Shown here one piece after another: positions 49,489-61,365 of a DNA stretch of 64,000 nucleotides; within the stretch, counting starts at the first letter, position 1, and each line of letters begins with the position of its first letter. The notes beneath the pieces were generated by a model. It had not been told where the DNA came from. It saw only the letters and a program-made list of their open reading frames with translations, and searched no databases. Origin of the DNA: Kitagawia praeruptora (Eukaryota; Streptophyta; Magnoliopsida; Apiales; Apiaceae); assembly GCA_037693485.1 (NCBI GenBank), contig CM075350.1, positions 59,252,001 through 59,316,000 on the forward strand, given 5' to 3'. A program made the translations under genes and the position numbers.

Positions 49489-51351
49489 TTATGCCTCATC
49501 CTCATCATTCAACATTTGCTTGATGAGTAAGGCATCCTCATCAATTTCAAATGTTGATTCCTTAAAAATTTGATTTTCAGTTTTTCTCAAAATGTGAGGC
49601 ACTTTCTCAAGAACAGCTATGTCCTCTTCAATGACAGCATAGCCTTTCCTTTGTTTGAGAGAGTCATAGTCAAGTCCAATAGCTGCTTTGGGTTTAGCTT
49701 CAATTTTCTCACAGTAGGATTGCACTAAACCAGATGATTTCTTGAAAGTTTTAAGTTTGAATTCATTCTCAGCTAATTCATCCCTAAGAGCCTTCTCTAC
49801 TTGACTAGCACATAGAACCTTGTTCTCCAAATATTCAACTTCTTTCTTAAGGTTTTCTACTTGCATAGCAGTTAGCTCAAGTTCCTCATTCTTTTTGGTT
49901 AATACTTCATTTCTAGTAGACAGTTTAGCAATCTCCTCATTAGCAGCAGTCATACTAGTATGAATATTAAACATTTCAACAGATAATTGTTCAATCATGG
50001 ATTTGTATTCAGAAACAGACATGTCTATAGTAGTGAGAGATGGTACCTGAGGATCAGATGAAGATGAGTCATCCTTGGAGTTGGCCATCAAGGCATAATT
50101 GCAGAATTCTTGTTCCTCTTCATCACTCTCAGAATCATCCCAACACTTCCCTTCAGCTATGTAGGCCTTACCATGTGTCTGCTTTTTCAGAAGGGCCTCA
50201 TACTTAGCTTCTAGCTCAAGATAATCTCTATCCTTCTTTTTAGGCTTCTTGCATTCACTGGCAAAATGCCCTAGGTCATTGCATCTATAACACCTTACAG
50301 ATGACCTATCCACATAACCGGTTTTGAACTTATTTCTGTTTGGTTTCACAGGTGCCTTGTTCTTGTTGGCTGAATGGTTTTGAGTTTTGGGTTTGAAGGG
50401 TTGATTTCTTTTAAATCTGATGTTTGGAAATTTTCTGGCCATGAAAGCATATGAAGTATTTTCCATCCCATCAAGTTCTTCCAGAGTGTAAAACTCCTCT
50501 TCTTCTTCCTCCTTTTCCTCAACAGGTTCACTCACCCCAGCTTCAGTTTCTTCATCATCTGCCACCTCCTCTATCCTTAGTTGGCTTGTAGATGCTTCTA
50601 GGTCCAGAATGGATTTGTTGACAATCAAGGCACATGATGTGTTTATCATCCTACCTTGGTTGGCTTGGATAGCCCTTTTCTGAAGCAACTCAAGTTCATG
50701 AGTCTTTAGGACTCCATAGAGTACATCATAGGTGACTTTGTTCAAATCTCTCTCTCTAAGGGAAATGACTCTTTGCTCCAGATGATTTGGTGAAGACAAC
50801 AGAAATTTCATATTTAACTCCTTGGTGCTGTAAACCTTTCCATTCATCTGCAACTCAGTAACTAGCTTGTGAAACCTTTCAAACATCTCAGTGATGCTTT
50901 CTTTGGGCTGTGCCATGAAAGCTTCATACTGTGTGACCAATATCTGTTTCCTGTTTTCTTTAACCTCATCAGTCCCTTCACACAACACCTCAATGTGATC
51001 CCACATCTCTTTAGCAGACGTGCATGATGCAATGTTTGCAAACATTGACATATCCATGGAATCAATGATGAGCAACATGAGGTGACTGTCAAGAGCAACC
51101 TTCTCCCTTTCTGACTCTGTCCACTTTGATGGATCCTTGGCCTCATAAGTTCTAGGGATTGTTATGGTTCCAACAGTCTTCTCTGGTATCTCTTGTTGTG
51201 GAACAAAAGGACCATTCTTGAGAATCTCAGGATACAAGGGATGAGAGGCTTTGATGAACAACATCATCTTTATCTTCCAGAGGTTGAAGTTTTCTTTATC
51301 AAACTTAGGGACCTTCACCGTTCCTGTAGTCTTTGGTGTATTCGAACTCAT
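49489..51351 (-). CDS. Copia gag (620 aa to a premature TAA)
   Basis: Starts MSSNTPKTTG at the ATG at 51351, 32 bp past the PBS. N-terminal gag domain (NFNLWKIKMMLFIKA, AKEMWDHIEVLCEG, FERFHKLVTELQ), zinc knuckle CYRCNDLGHFASEC, a coiled coil, then TAA in frame. The rest of gag continues at 49486-48844. Confidence 0.9.
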   Translation of the reverse strand: MSSNTPKTTGTVKVPKFDKENFNLWKIKMMLFIKASHPLYPEILKNGPFVPQQEIPEKTVGTITIPRTYEAKDPSKWTESEREKVALDSHLMLLIIDSMDMSMFANIASCTSAKEMWDHIEVLCEGTDEVKENRKQILVTQYEAFMAQPKESITEMFERFHKLVTELQMNGKVYSTKELNMKFLLSSPNHLEQRVISLRERDLNKVTYDVLYGVLKTHELELLQKRAIQANQGRMINTSCALIVNKSILDLEASTSQLRIEEVADDEETEAGVSEPVEEKEEEEEEFYTLEELDGMENTSYAFMARKFPNIRFKRNQPFKPKTQNHSANKNKAPVKPNRNKFKTGYVDRSSVRCYRCNDLGHFASECKKPKKKDRDYLELEAKYEALLKKQTHGKAYIAEGKCWDDSESDEEEQEFCNYALMANSKDDSSSSDPQVPSLTTIDMSVSEYKSMIEQLSVEMFNIHTSMTAANEEIAKLSTRNEVLTKKNEELELTAMQVENLKKEVEYLENKVLCASQVEKALRDELAENEFKLKTFKKSSGLVQSYCEKIEAKPKAAIGLDYDSLKQRKGYAVIEEDIAVLEKVPHILRKTENQIFKESTFEIDEDALLIKQMLNDEDEA

Positions 51352-51382
51352 GATCGTTTCTCTGTTTTTGAATAAACAGCCC

Positions 51383-51394
51383 GCTCTGATACCA
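51383..51394 (-). other. Copia primer binding site
   Basis: TGGTATCAGAGC on the minus strand, complementary to the initiator methionine tRNA 3' end, two bases after the 5' LTR. Confidence 0.9.
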
Positions 51395-51396
51395 CT

Positions 51397-52684
51397 TGTT
51401 GAGTATTGAACACGGTAAAAGAATACAGAGGGGGGGTGAATGGATTCTTGAACTTTTCTTGATTGAGTCTATGTAGCAGATAAGTGCCTGTGTGTGCAGA
51501 AATTAAGGTGCGGATAAATAAACAACACAACACGCAATATCACTTTAATCTAATGTATATTAGATAAAGGTTGCTACAATCTGTGAATACAAATGGTAGT
51601 ATTCTCAGCTTCGTTTTTCTCAGAGAGATATAGCTTACAGTGTATGAAAAACTAGACTCACAAAAGTTACTAAGTTATGAAGTGAGGCTGTGTCCTTATA
51701 GAACATGGATACAGCCCACTTACTGCAAATAAGGAGCTAAAACAAATTACTTTCTAGTCTGTCTATCCTTTTTGAGTAAGTGTCCAAACGGTTACAGATT
51801 TGACTTTGCAAAGCCTGTTTAGATCCACTTCTTTAGCTCCTTGTCTCTTCTATATCTCTCCAAGCTTCCTTGTAGGCTTTCCAGAGCACGTTACAGGTTG
51901 TGGTCCATAAAGTGCATTGGCTTGTTGCAGGTTTCTGACTTGTACAATTTCTTCAGTATTTTGTCTCCAAGAATGTATTCGAGAAGTGACTAAGTAAGAG
52001 ATTCAAGAACTAGAATTGACTTGATCGATAACTCTGAGTTCTCGAATACTGTTATAGTGACATATCGAACCACTTCTCGAATAGCTCTTTTCCATCAGGA
52101 TTCCTTGAGTTGTCGACTAGAGCATTTGACTTATCGAATCCTTGAGTTGTCGAATAGCTTTCTGAGTCTTTGAGATATCGAATGGAACTTTGACTTGTTG
52201 ACTCTTTGAGAACTCGAATACCATCTTGACTTGTTGACTTCTTGAGTTCTCGAATAGAGTAGTAGACATATCGAATCCCCGAGATATCGAATGAGATATC
52301 GAACAGTGTATTCAGAGATATCGAATAGTGTCTTGAGATATCGAATCTCTGACTTCTCGAATGCTGGACTTCTCGAATAGACAAATATACTTCTCGAATT
52401 GGTACTTAGGCAAATTCTTCATTTCTTCAAATCCCAACTGTGATTATTTGGCAGTCTTTAACTCCTTGCTTGAGGCATGAACCATGGAACTTCTTTCAAG
52501 CATTATTCTAGACTCTATTTGTACAGTTACACAACTAGAATTTGATGCCTATTACAAGTACAATACAGACAGAAACTCTACAACTAGAGGTTCCCTCAGT
52601 TAAGAGGTCATGTAAGTAATGCAAAGCATTACAAACAATTAGGCTTGTTATTAGATGTGTACAGGCATGCCTCTGTAACTAACA
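51397..52684 (-). repeat. 5' LTR of the copia element
   Basis: 1,288 bp, nearly identical to 38539-39830. Confidence 0.93.
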
Positions 52685-52689
52685 GAAGA

Positions 52690-52716
52690 CTCCTTTGATG
52701 CCGATGAGAAAGACAT
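52690..52716 (-). CDS. Antisense extra gene, first codons (right of the copia insertion)
   Basis: ATG at 52716-52714 encodes MSFSSASKE, then the copia TSD GAAGA (minus TCTTC) at 52685-52689. The frame resumes at 38533, giving ...KESSQCLGYL. The copia therefore landed about 30 nt into this reading frame. TTGTGGTTGCAG just upstream looks like an acceptor, so a 5' UTR exon may exist. Confidence 0.72.
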
Positions 52717-53850
52717 CTGCAACCACAAAAGGAGGGAGCAGATTAGTGAAGAGGGTTGAAGTCTAAACGAAAATTGTGACCGAAGAAGATAACGGTTCTT
52801 GATGGCCGACCCGGAGAAACCCAGGGTATAATGGGGCTACCAGACCAAAGACGAAAAGTTAGGACTCGGGGGGTGGCTATTAGTGTGGCATCCTAACCTA
52901 GTGGCTCCGGTGATTACTAAACAGAACAAGAAGAGGAATACGGAGATAAAGGCATTACAGACATGCCCAAACAAATGGATTACACGACCAAACATATTTA
53001 AAACAACGATATTCATTGAAAACAAGCATCAAACGGGCGAGGTACATGCCTAGAAATAGTAAAGGGGATAGCCGGAGTACCGACCACTCCGACCCACATC
53101 ACAAGATAAAAACTTAAACATGCATCTATCAGTTGAGATGTAAATACACAGATCTAGCATGGCTAAGATTGAAGAGATACAAAAGCAAACATATGAAAGA
53201 TACAATCAGAGGTTTACTTGAGATTTTTATCAAATAAAGAAAGTAAATCGTGGTCATTGGACACTAACTTGAATATCCGGGAGAGTCGAATCGACGGAAG
53301 TATAGATGATTAAGCCTTCGCCGGAGAGATCTCGTCGGAACCTTTTAACCAACCCTTGCACACTTGAGAAAATGTCTTGTGAAGATGAAAAGAAAAGTGA
53401 AAAGGCTGAATACACAAATGTATAAAAGTAAATAGGGAAGAGGCGTGCCCTCTTTGACCAGTGAATTTGGCACGGAAAATGAGGTAGGCGGGAAGTGTAT
53501 TGACACGAGGAATGAACCGTCTCAAGCTTATCAATGAAAATAAAAGAGTTCGAATTCAATTTCCACTTATCTCTGATATATATCCATTTTATTCTCTAAG
53601 GATAAAATTAATTAACCAGAGTTTTGTACAAAGTGAAATGCAAAGCTTTCGTTTTTATTCAGGCTTCCGTGGCACAATTACAAAAAAAAAATATGAGGAT
53701 ACAGATCTAAATATTTACGATTACAAATCCCAGTATTTATACACCTTATCAAATTGAGCTGATGAGAGTGTGGAGATACAGATTTCTGTTAAGAGACTTA
53801 GGAAACGGCACCCTATGAATAATTGGTTCCCCTTGCACTCAGTACTTCAG
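52717..53850 (-). promoter_or_regulatory. Upstream region of the antisense gene inside the Tat element
   Basis: Non-coding. On the minus strand a TATA-like TTTTATACATT lies near 53,420, about 700 bp upstream of the antisense ATG. An intron in the 5' UTR would fit the acceptor near 52,717. The right part (53,560-53,850) is element DNA before the PPT. Confidence 0.4.
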
Positions 53851-53866
53851 GGAACCGGGGGGTAGT
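53851..53866 (+). other. Polypurine tract of the Tat element
   Basis: GGAACCGGGGGGTAGT directly before the 3' LTR. Confidence 0.85.
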
Positions 53867-54804
53867 TGTTGTGACCAAAATCTTGCATGGGTTAGATTTA
53901 GGCCCATTAGAGGATTAGGGTCCAGATCCATGAAGAGAATGAGTAATCCGTCAGGTTTCCGGAGGCCCGCGGTAGCCCTAGGGGTTACCATGTACATTGC
54001 AGCACGGGAACGCATGACTAAGGGTCTCAAGGTATCCCCTTGAGGATAACCTATACCTATTATCAGTCATCCAGTAGAGCTTCCAGAGTAGCTTCCGTGA
54101 TAGGGGTTACCGGAGCCAGGCTACCGGGCGGTACCCCCAGCTTCCGCCGGAAGCCTGATTAGGCTGCCAATACAGATAAGGCACGCCTCCTATTCTTTAG
54201 GAACACGTCTATATCATCTAAAAACATTCTCAAACAGATAAACATTCAGTTATTTGAGGATATATGTCATATATACTTGATAAATGATACAAAATCATGA
54301 TAAATACAAGAGATAATCATTCTATGTTACCTAAACTGCTTGGTAACCTGATTTTATACATCATGCTCGATTATTATCAGAAATAACAGTCATTATCCCA
54401 CTGGAGAGAGGATAACTCATCATAAACAAACGATCATATCGTTCAAGAACTACATTCGGGCTTGATCCACTATAAATAGTGGTATGTAGGCAGTTTACGG
54501 GATTCTTCGACACTTTACACTCCTTGAGTAGCTAGAGCACGTGCACTCTTGTGTGACACAGTCAAATTAGGGTTCTTGGCTGGCCAACATCTGGTCCTTG
54601 AGCTCTCATCCCGTAGATTCAGTCCGATCCTTCCGAGGAACCACATCCCGTGTTCTTCGGTAACCCTAGTCGTGTGCCTTCCCGGGCGGCTAGCCATTGA
54701 TCATCAACCACGAGCCTTTCTGGGTGGTTGGACGATTCCTTGTTTATTGGCGCTATTCCAGCACGAGGCCTCATAATCTGTTGTGCTAAAATCCTCCCAC
54801 AACA
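53867..54804 (+). repeat. 3' LTR of the Tat element
   Basis: 938 bp. Relative to the 5' LTR it lacks 12 bp in the GGTTACCGGAG tract and has a few substitutions. Followed by TSD GCTGC. Confidence 0.93.
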
Positions 54805-54809
54805 GCTGC

Positions 54810-57630
54810 CATGTCTTTTCAAGTGGTAACATGTGGGGCATATAGCGTGCCTAGGTACCTACTCGACAGTTTCAGCTAGCAATTTCGAAAAAATGTTTAT
54901 AAAAACACATGCATTGTGTAAATCATGATGATTTTCATGTATTGGTTCAGGTATAATTCAGATCATGTAGGCATATTCATAAGTTTGTGAATTTATGCAA
55001 GGAAAAACAATGATCTTTTTGACAGAACATGCATCTCAGCAAAGTTTTCAGATGAATGTTGAAAAATCTTCTTTATAAGTGTGGAAAACATGCATGATAG
55101 TGAAAATGCAAAGGCAGTAGAGTAGAACTTATCTTTGTTCTTATCGTGTCGATCCGGATTCGGGTTTCCGTTGCTGAACATTGAGGGTGGAAGCCCCTTG
55201 TTTCATGTGAACTTCTGATGGGAACCCCTTTTTCCTCTTTGTGGTAGGGTGTTGGGGAACCGAGTTACCCCCGAGCCCTTAGATCTCTTTCTCATGTAAT
55301 ATGTTAGCCCATTCCAGCTCTAATCTTACTTTTGTGATGTCTAGAAGTTGTTGGCTGTAGCCGATCATCAATGAACCTGCAAGTTGTTTGACAGAAGATG
55401 CAGAATGGAAGCTACAAGCTGGAAGCTATTAGTTGGAAGCTGTTAGCTATAAGTTTCAAGTAAGTATCAAGGAACCTGCATACCATTAGTTGCAGATGAA
55501 TATCAAAGAAATCATTAGTCGTTAGCTATAAGTAAATAACAAGGAAACTTGTTAGCCATAGGTAAACATCATGGAATTCGGAAGCCATTTGCTTCAGGTG
55601 AATAGCAATCATCCTGCAAGCTATTAATTGCATATAAATAATATGTAAACAATCAGCACTAGGTATATAGCATGAAACCTATTAGTAGTAGGTAAACAGC
55701 AAGGAACCTGCAAGCTGTTAGTTACAGGTGAATAACATTAACCTTGCATGCTATCCATTGCAGGTGAGCACTAAAGATATAGGCTAGGCATTAGCTACAT
55801 ATAAACATTCAAGGAATTTATTAACCTCAAACATTACTTATCTCACAATATATTTTCTAGTGCATGCCTGATGTTCATCTTATGTATCCTAAATGAGTGA
55901 CAACATATGTATTGCTTAGGCAGTATCTAGACATGTTAATAATATATTTGAATTTTAGTAGGCAAGAGTCATTTAGCATCTTGCAGATATTCATGTGGTA
56001 GAGTCACATAGGATGCACAATGAAAGATATCTTGTAGGTCCTGCTAATCATCTTGACTTAATACCTCTAGCATATCAAATTCTCCTATTCACGCAAGGAT
56101 TTCAATGAATTTGGCATATCAAAAAGTAATAATCTTAAGCCTAATGGATAATCATTTCACATGCTTGTCATAGAGTGCAATTTCATGCAATTAAAGAGGG
56201 TTTAGTTTCTCACATACCTGTGTAATTTGGTTATGACGTGTGTATTTAGACGCATTATAAATATTACCTCGTCTCCATCATAGGAGTAGCGAAGGAGCTT
56301 CCAACTTTGGAATCTTCAATTGTTTCAATGGTAACCCGTAATGATTGTCCACATGCATTGTGGGTGACTGGAACCCTGCCCTTCAAGATTGTAGTATTCA
56401 TCATAGAGCTTCCACCATGACATATCGTCTTGGTAGCCCTACCTTGGGATACCCATCCTGGATGCTTCATCTTGGAAACCCCATCCTGGGATCCTCACTC
56501 TAGATGTTTTATTCTGGAAGTTCCATCCTAGGGTTCCCATCTTGGATGTTTCGTCCTTGAAGCTCCATCGTGGATGCCCTAGGTTCAGCAGAACCTTCAT
56601 CCTGGAAGCGCTTTTGGTTCAGGAACCTTGTCTGGTGTAGAAAGTATTAGGGCTTCCATCCTGGAACCCCAATATTCAGGAACCATTTTTGGGGTAGGAA
56701 TCTGCTCATCTTATAAAATCTGCTTAGCTTCGAAAGCTGATCCTGCAAAACTTTGTGAATTCTACCAACAGGAACCTTAAAATTTAATCATTAGGTTGGT
56801 TGGTTTATAAACTAATTAATATCTAGTTTTATGAATGTATGCATATTGCATCTGATAGGGTCATCTTATTATTGGCCTTAGACATATGTTAATGGCATCT
56901 ATATCCATCACTAGGTAACCTCTTTCTATCACTTAACGTTTAAAGTGCATGGGTTACTATCTAGCGCATAAGCAACTTAGTAAAATCTGTTTAGGCATTA
57001 GGCCTACCATTCAATTCTAGTACGTTTAAGCAGTTATATTCAGGTTAAGGCATTCTAGCTAAGCCTAAATATGATTATTAGGGGCTTAGTGTTGTAGTAA
57101 ATGTTTTCCTAAGTAAGCGAGGTGTTCGAAGTTTGATAGGATTGTGTACTATGAAGAGAATACTGCTCTACAATTAAAAATGATAATCAAGTTAAGCTTC
57201 CATACAGGAGGTAACCTTTGCAAGTCATTAAAGGGGATCATAGATCTACTCCTAAATGCCTAATCATTTTTCTTTTATAGTACTAAAGTATGCATATGAA
57301 TTTTTAACTAAGCATCAGTGGATAAGCTACAACTTTTAACCTTGGAAGAGTAATAGAGTGTATGAGCATTACCATAATTCAAAGGGGTGAGTTTAGTCTT
57401 TACATACCCGTGTAGGTTGCTCAAAAGCATATGGGGTTGCATGTACCTTATCCCTTGAGGTTACAACTTCCACCTTAGGGGCTTCCGTTGCGGGAGCTGG
57501 TCACCCGGAAACCTGATTCTGGGAGCCCCATCCTGGGAGCTTTGTTTGTGGAAGCCTTACATCAGTAGCTCATCCTGGAAGCGTCTGTTTCGGGGAGCCT
57601 TATCCTTAGTCCGCGTGGTTGCCACCCTAG
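54810..57630 (-). other. Internal region of the non-autonomous element, no genes
   Basis: Non-coding. 55,380-55,760 has irregular repeats of GGAACCTGCAAGCTRTTAGT-like text. 56,270-56,700 has irregular CATCCTGGAWGC repeats. No coding frame with a recognisable domain. Confidence 0.55.
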
Positions 57631-57940
57631 GTGTGGGGGTACCGTCCGGTAACCCTATAGGTCCTGGAAGCCCGCAGTATGGACACCTGGCTCTGGGAGC
57701 CTTACTGGCGGTAACCCATTACTGGTAGCCTGGGTGTGGGGGTACCGTCCGGTAACCCTATAGGTCCTGGAAGCCCGCAGTATGGAAACCTGGCTCTGGG
57801 AGCCTTACTGGCGGTAACCCATTACTGGTAGCCTGGGTGTGAGGGTACCGTCCGGTAACCCTATAGGTCGTGGAAGCCCGCAGTATGGAAACCTGGCTCT
57901 GGAAGCCTTACTGGCGGTAACCCATTACTGGTAGCTTGGG
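57631..57940 (-). repeat. 103-bp tandem repeat (3 copies)
   Basis: Copies start at 57631, 57734 and 57837 with GTGTGGGGGTACCGTCCGGT. Exact period 103 bp. Confidence 0.88.
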
Positions 57941-58179
57941 TGCCGGAAGCTCGGCCTGGGAGCCTTCATTCCGGGAGCCCCAATTATTTTATGAATCGAG
58001 TGTGATAATGCCATGTAAGCCATTCCTGCAAGGCTACATTAGTAAAATCTTTGATAATCTATACGAGTTAACTCTTGTAACCACGTAGGTTAGTGATTAA
58101 AAGATCGATGTATGTCGATCATGGTTCCATACATGATTAATAACAAAGGAAACCATGTATGCCAATCAGGGTTCCATAC

Positions 58180-59333
58180 ATGACTAAAAAGGAAGGGATC
58201 CAGGTGTGCCAATCAGGGTACCACACAAGCCCGAAAAATGAAGGGATCCATGTACGCTGATCAGGGTTCCATACATGCCCAAATAAAGAAGTAAACCATG
58301 TGAACCAGTCAAGGTTCCATACATGTCTGGTAATAGATGGATCCAGGTGTGCCGATCAGGGTTCCACACCTGCCTGAAAAATGAAGGGATCCATGTATGC
58401 CGATCAGGGTTCCATACATGCCCTAATGACCAAGTAAGCCATGTGAGCCAGTCAAGGTTCCACACATGTCTGGTAATAAAGGGATCCAGGTATGCCAATC
58501 AGGGTTCCACACCTGCCTAAAAAATGAAGGGATCCATGTATGCCGATCAGGGTTCCATACATGCCCAAATAACCAAGTAAGCCATTTGAGCCAGTCAAGG
58601 TTCCACACATGTCTGGTAATAAAGGGATCCATGTGTGCCGATCAGGGTTCCACACAAGCCCAAATAAGGAAGGGATCCATATATGCCGATCAGGGTTCCA
58701 TACATGCCCAAATAACCAAGTATGCCATGTGAACCACTCAAGGTTCCATACATGTCTGGTATTGAAGGGATCCATGTGTGCCGATCAGGGTTCCACACAA
58801 GCCCAAGTAATGAAGGGAGTCATGTATGCCGATCAGGGTTCCATACATGCTCTAGTGACCAAGTAAGCCATGTGAACCACTCAAGGTTCCATACATGTCT
58901 GGTAATAAAGGGATCCATGTGTGCCGATTAGGGTTCCACACAAGCCCAAGTAATGAAGGGAGTCATGTATGCCGATCAGGGTTCCATAGATGCCCTAGTG
59001 ACCAAGTAAGCCATGTGAACCACTCAAGGTTCCATACATGTCTGGTAATGATGGGATCCATGTGTGCCGATCAGGGTTCCACATAAGCCCAAAAAATGAA
59101 GGGAGTCATGTATGCCGATCAGGGTTCCATACATGCCCTAGTGACCAAGTAAGCCATGTGAACCACTCAAGGTTCCATACATGTCTGGTAATGAAGGGAT
59201 CCCTGTGTGCCTATCAGGGTTCCACACAAGCCCAAAAAATGAAGGGAGTCATGTATGCCGATCAGGGTTCCATACATGCCCTAGTGACCAAGTAAGCCAT
59301 GTGAACCACTCAAGGTTCCATACATGTCTGGTA
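58180..59333 (-). repeat. 143-bp tandem repeat, inverted relative to the Tat array (8 copies)
   Basis: The phase marker ATGTCTGGTA lies at 58323, 58466, 58609, 58752, 58895, 59038, 59181 and 59324, exactly 143 bp apart. The unit is the reverse complement of the 34633-35212 unit, as expected for a related element on the other strand. The many short frames across it are artefacts of repetition. Confidence 0.94.
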
Positions 59334-59389
59334 ACAATCATGAAAAGTTTAAAATTCTGAAAATTTCAGCATGCTGCAGAGGGATGTAC

Positions 59390-61160
59390 ATCCACTACCC
59401 CCCTAGTTCTGGATGGTAGCCTGGCTGCCATGTGGAACTATGTTTGTGGGGCTTCCATGCCCTTCTTTTCCAATTAATCATAAGTCAACAAATGTATAAG
59501 GAAACAGTCAACTTCTCCTTTCACTGAAAATTAAGGAGTACGATTACGTCAAACTGCATCCAGGGGATATGTGCATCCATTACCCCCCGGGCATCTGGTT
59601 CAGCTCTATTTTTGATATTTTTACTTCTTTCCTTAGAAGGTTTGAATCTATACCCGGGACGAAGCAGAGTATTGTATCATAACTTGTTGCAGCTCTTGTC
59701 AGGTTCACGAACCTTAGTTGGGAAGCCACATTTATTTTCATCGTTAGGAGGCCTATGCCCATTTTCTTCTTGATAGGAAGCCTCCTTTCATTAATTTTTG
59801 ATTGGTTGTTCTTGTGAGCATCTTCATGTAGACCCTTCATTAGGCATTTTAGATTTTTTTCCATTCCTCATGTGGGAGGTTGCCAGCTGTATTTTTCAGG
59901 GGGAAGCCATCACTTTCCCATAACAACCTCTTTGAAAGGTTCTTTTTTGATTAGGAGGCCTTTTTAGATGCCTCCAGTTTTCTTGCATACTTTCAGGATA
60001 ACCTTCCATTCTACACTTGCTAGAGAGTTGGTAGCCCTAATATTTGGCAACCCAAGTGGCATGCCATACGTGGGTCTCATATCGCTTCCTTTTTGGTAGA
60101 GAGATCATTGGTATTCCTTTAATATTCTGGTGGCAGCTTTCCAGAACTTTGTTTGCTTCCATAATTCTTTCCCAAAGATATCTCTTGATTTGAGCTTCAA
60201 CTGTTGGAGAGGCTTCCCATAGGAGCATCTTGTGAGGGAAACTTTTGGTTCGTAAATCTTTTAGGAGCCTGAGGTGGCCATGATATATAGGCCTTCTTTA
60301 TTTGGTAGCCTCTAGCCCTTAGCCGTCCTCGTCATTCTCATGAGGCTTCTATCAGGCTACCGTCATGACTGTGCTGCCTAGAGCTGTTGGGAACTTGGTT
60401 TCCCCTTTTCCAAGAGCTTCCTTTGTTTTCTTGGTATTGGCACCTCCATTAGTTCATCTTAAGGGCTTTCATGCCTTTTCTTCTTGGGTGAGAGACTTGG
60501 TAGTGCTCTTCGAGATTGTGGTAGTGGCCCTTCTAGGCAACCCTTCTTATTTTGCATGGGAAGCCTCATGGGTAAATGGCAATTGAGGCTACCACTTACT
60601 TGTCTTCTACAGCTGGTAACCCTTTTACAGAATTATAGGATATGCCTTAGTTCAGCTTTTCTAAAATCATATTTGAGGACCTTCTCATCGTCTGAGTTGT
60701 TCCCGTTTAGCAACGTGGCTGGTAGGTCACTCATTTTCTACATGACATTTGTGTTCCGGGATGCTGATCAGTTGCACCGGAAGCCCTGTATTTGCTTCCG
60801 CAGTATCAAATTGCTCATGAGGAAGAATTTTTTTTAATTCCATGGTTTCCCTTACCAGCTTCCAACATCAATATTATTGGTGGTGCTACCCCCCGAACGA
60901 ATTGGGAACCTTGACACGAGGTTTCCATGGTGGAAGCCCCACACTATGAGTGCACATCTTCTTTTTACTGACTTTTTTGTCCACATGTTTAGAACATCGT
61001 CATCATTTCTCTTTTTTTGACTACTGATCTCATTTGTCAATTGTATTAAACATTTTGCTTATAAAGACAACGAATAGGAATCTGCTTCCAGCTTTATAGA
61101 TATTCGATTGGTACAACATTTTGCTATTACCACGGGTGGTGCATATGCGCTACCCCCGAG
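59390..61160 (-). other. Polypurine-like modules and non-coding DNA
   Basis: Inverted GGGGGGTAG-type modules near 59,395-59,405, 59,580-59,590, 60,888-60,896 and 61,150-61,156. The two at 59.4-59.6 kb match 34,384 and 34,562 of the Tat element. No coding function recognised. Confidence 0.6.
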
Positions 61161-61365
61161 TGTCTATGAATGACAAAATTCATGATAGTTGAGTTCAAAG
61201 TTACACAGCTACAACTAATAAGTTGTATATCATTGAGCCTATGCCCAAAAGAGGCCTTCCGCTGGGGCTTCCTGATGGGTGGCAATTTAGGGTGTCTTCC
61301 TTGGGACCCCAATCCAATCATGTGACTGGCCAGTCTGGCTCCTTGGTGTTTTGTCTTAGGGGCTA

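Larger units (their letters stand above)
38539..52684 (-). mobile_element. SIRE-type Ty1/copia retrotransposon, full length (14.1 kb), TSD GAAGA
   Basis: Minus strand. The LTRs at 51397-52684 (5') and 38539-39830 (3') begin TGTTAG and end CTCAACA. The TSD GAAGA is at 38534-38538 and 52685-52689. PBS TGGTATCAGAGC (initiator Met tRNA) is at 51383-51394 and a PPT at 39831-39847. Order: gag, protease-integrase-RT-RNase H (copia order), then two long extra frames. The LTRs differ at about five substitutions plus a G-run, so the insertion is young and is the innermost level of the nest. Confidence 0.95.
27106..54804 (+). mobile_element. Full-length Tat-lineage Ty3/gypsy retrotransposon (27.7 kb with nested copia; about 13.5 kb alone)
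   Basis: Two LTRs of 950 and 938 bp, a PBS at 28057, gag-protease and RT-RNase H-archaeal RNase H-integrase in that order, a 143-bp tandem repeat, an antisense gene, and a PPT before the 3' LTR. The TSD GCTGC is at 27101-27105 and 54805-54809. The second, archaeal-type RNase H after RT/RNase H identifies the Tat lineage (Retand/Ogre relatives). The LTRs differ by a 12-bp indel and a handful of substitutions, so insertion was recent. Gag-pol is broken twice. Confidence 0.93.

Noticed and set aside
58184..59295. Several 60-107-aa ORFs rich in Cys/His or Trp/Gly
   Set aside because: They repeat with the 143-bp unit on both strands and match the equivalent frames at 34.7-35.3 kb. Repeat artefacts.
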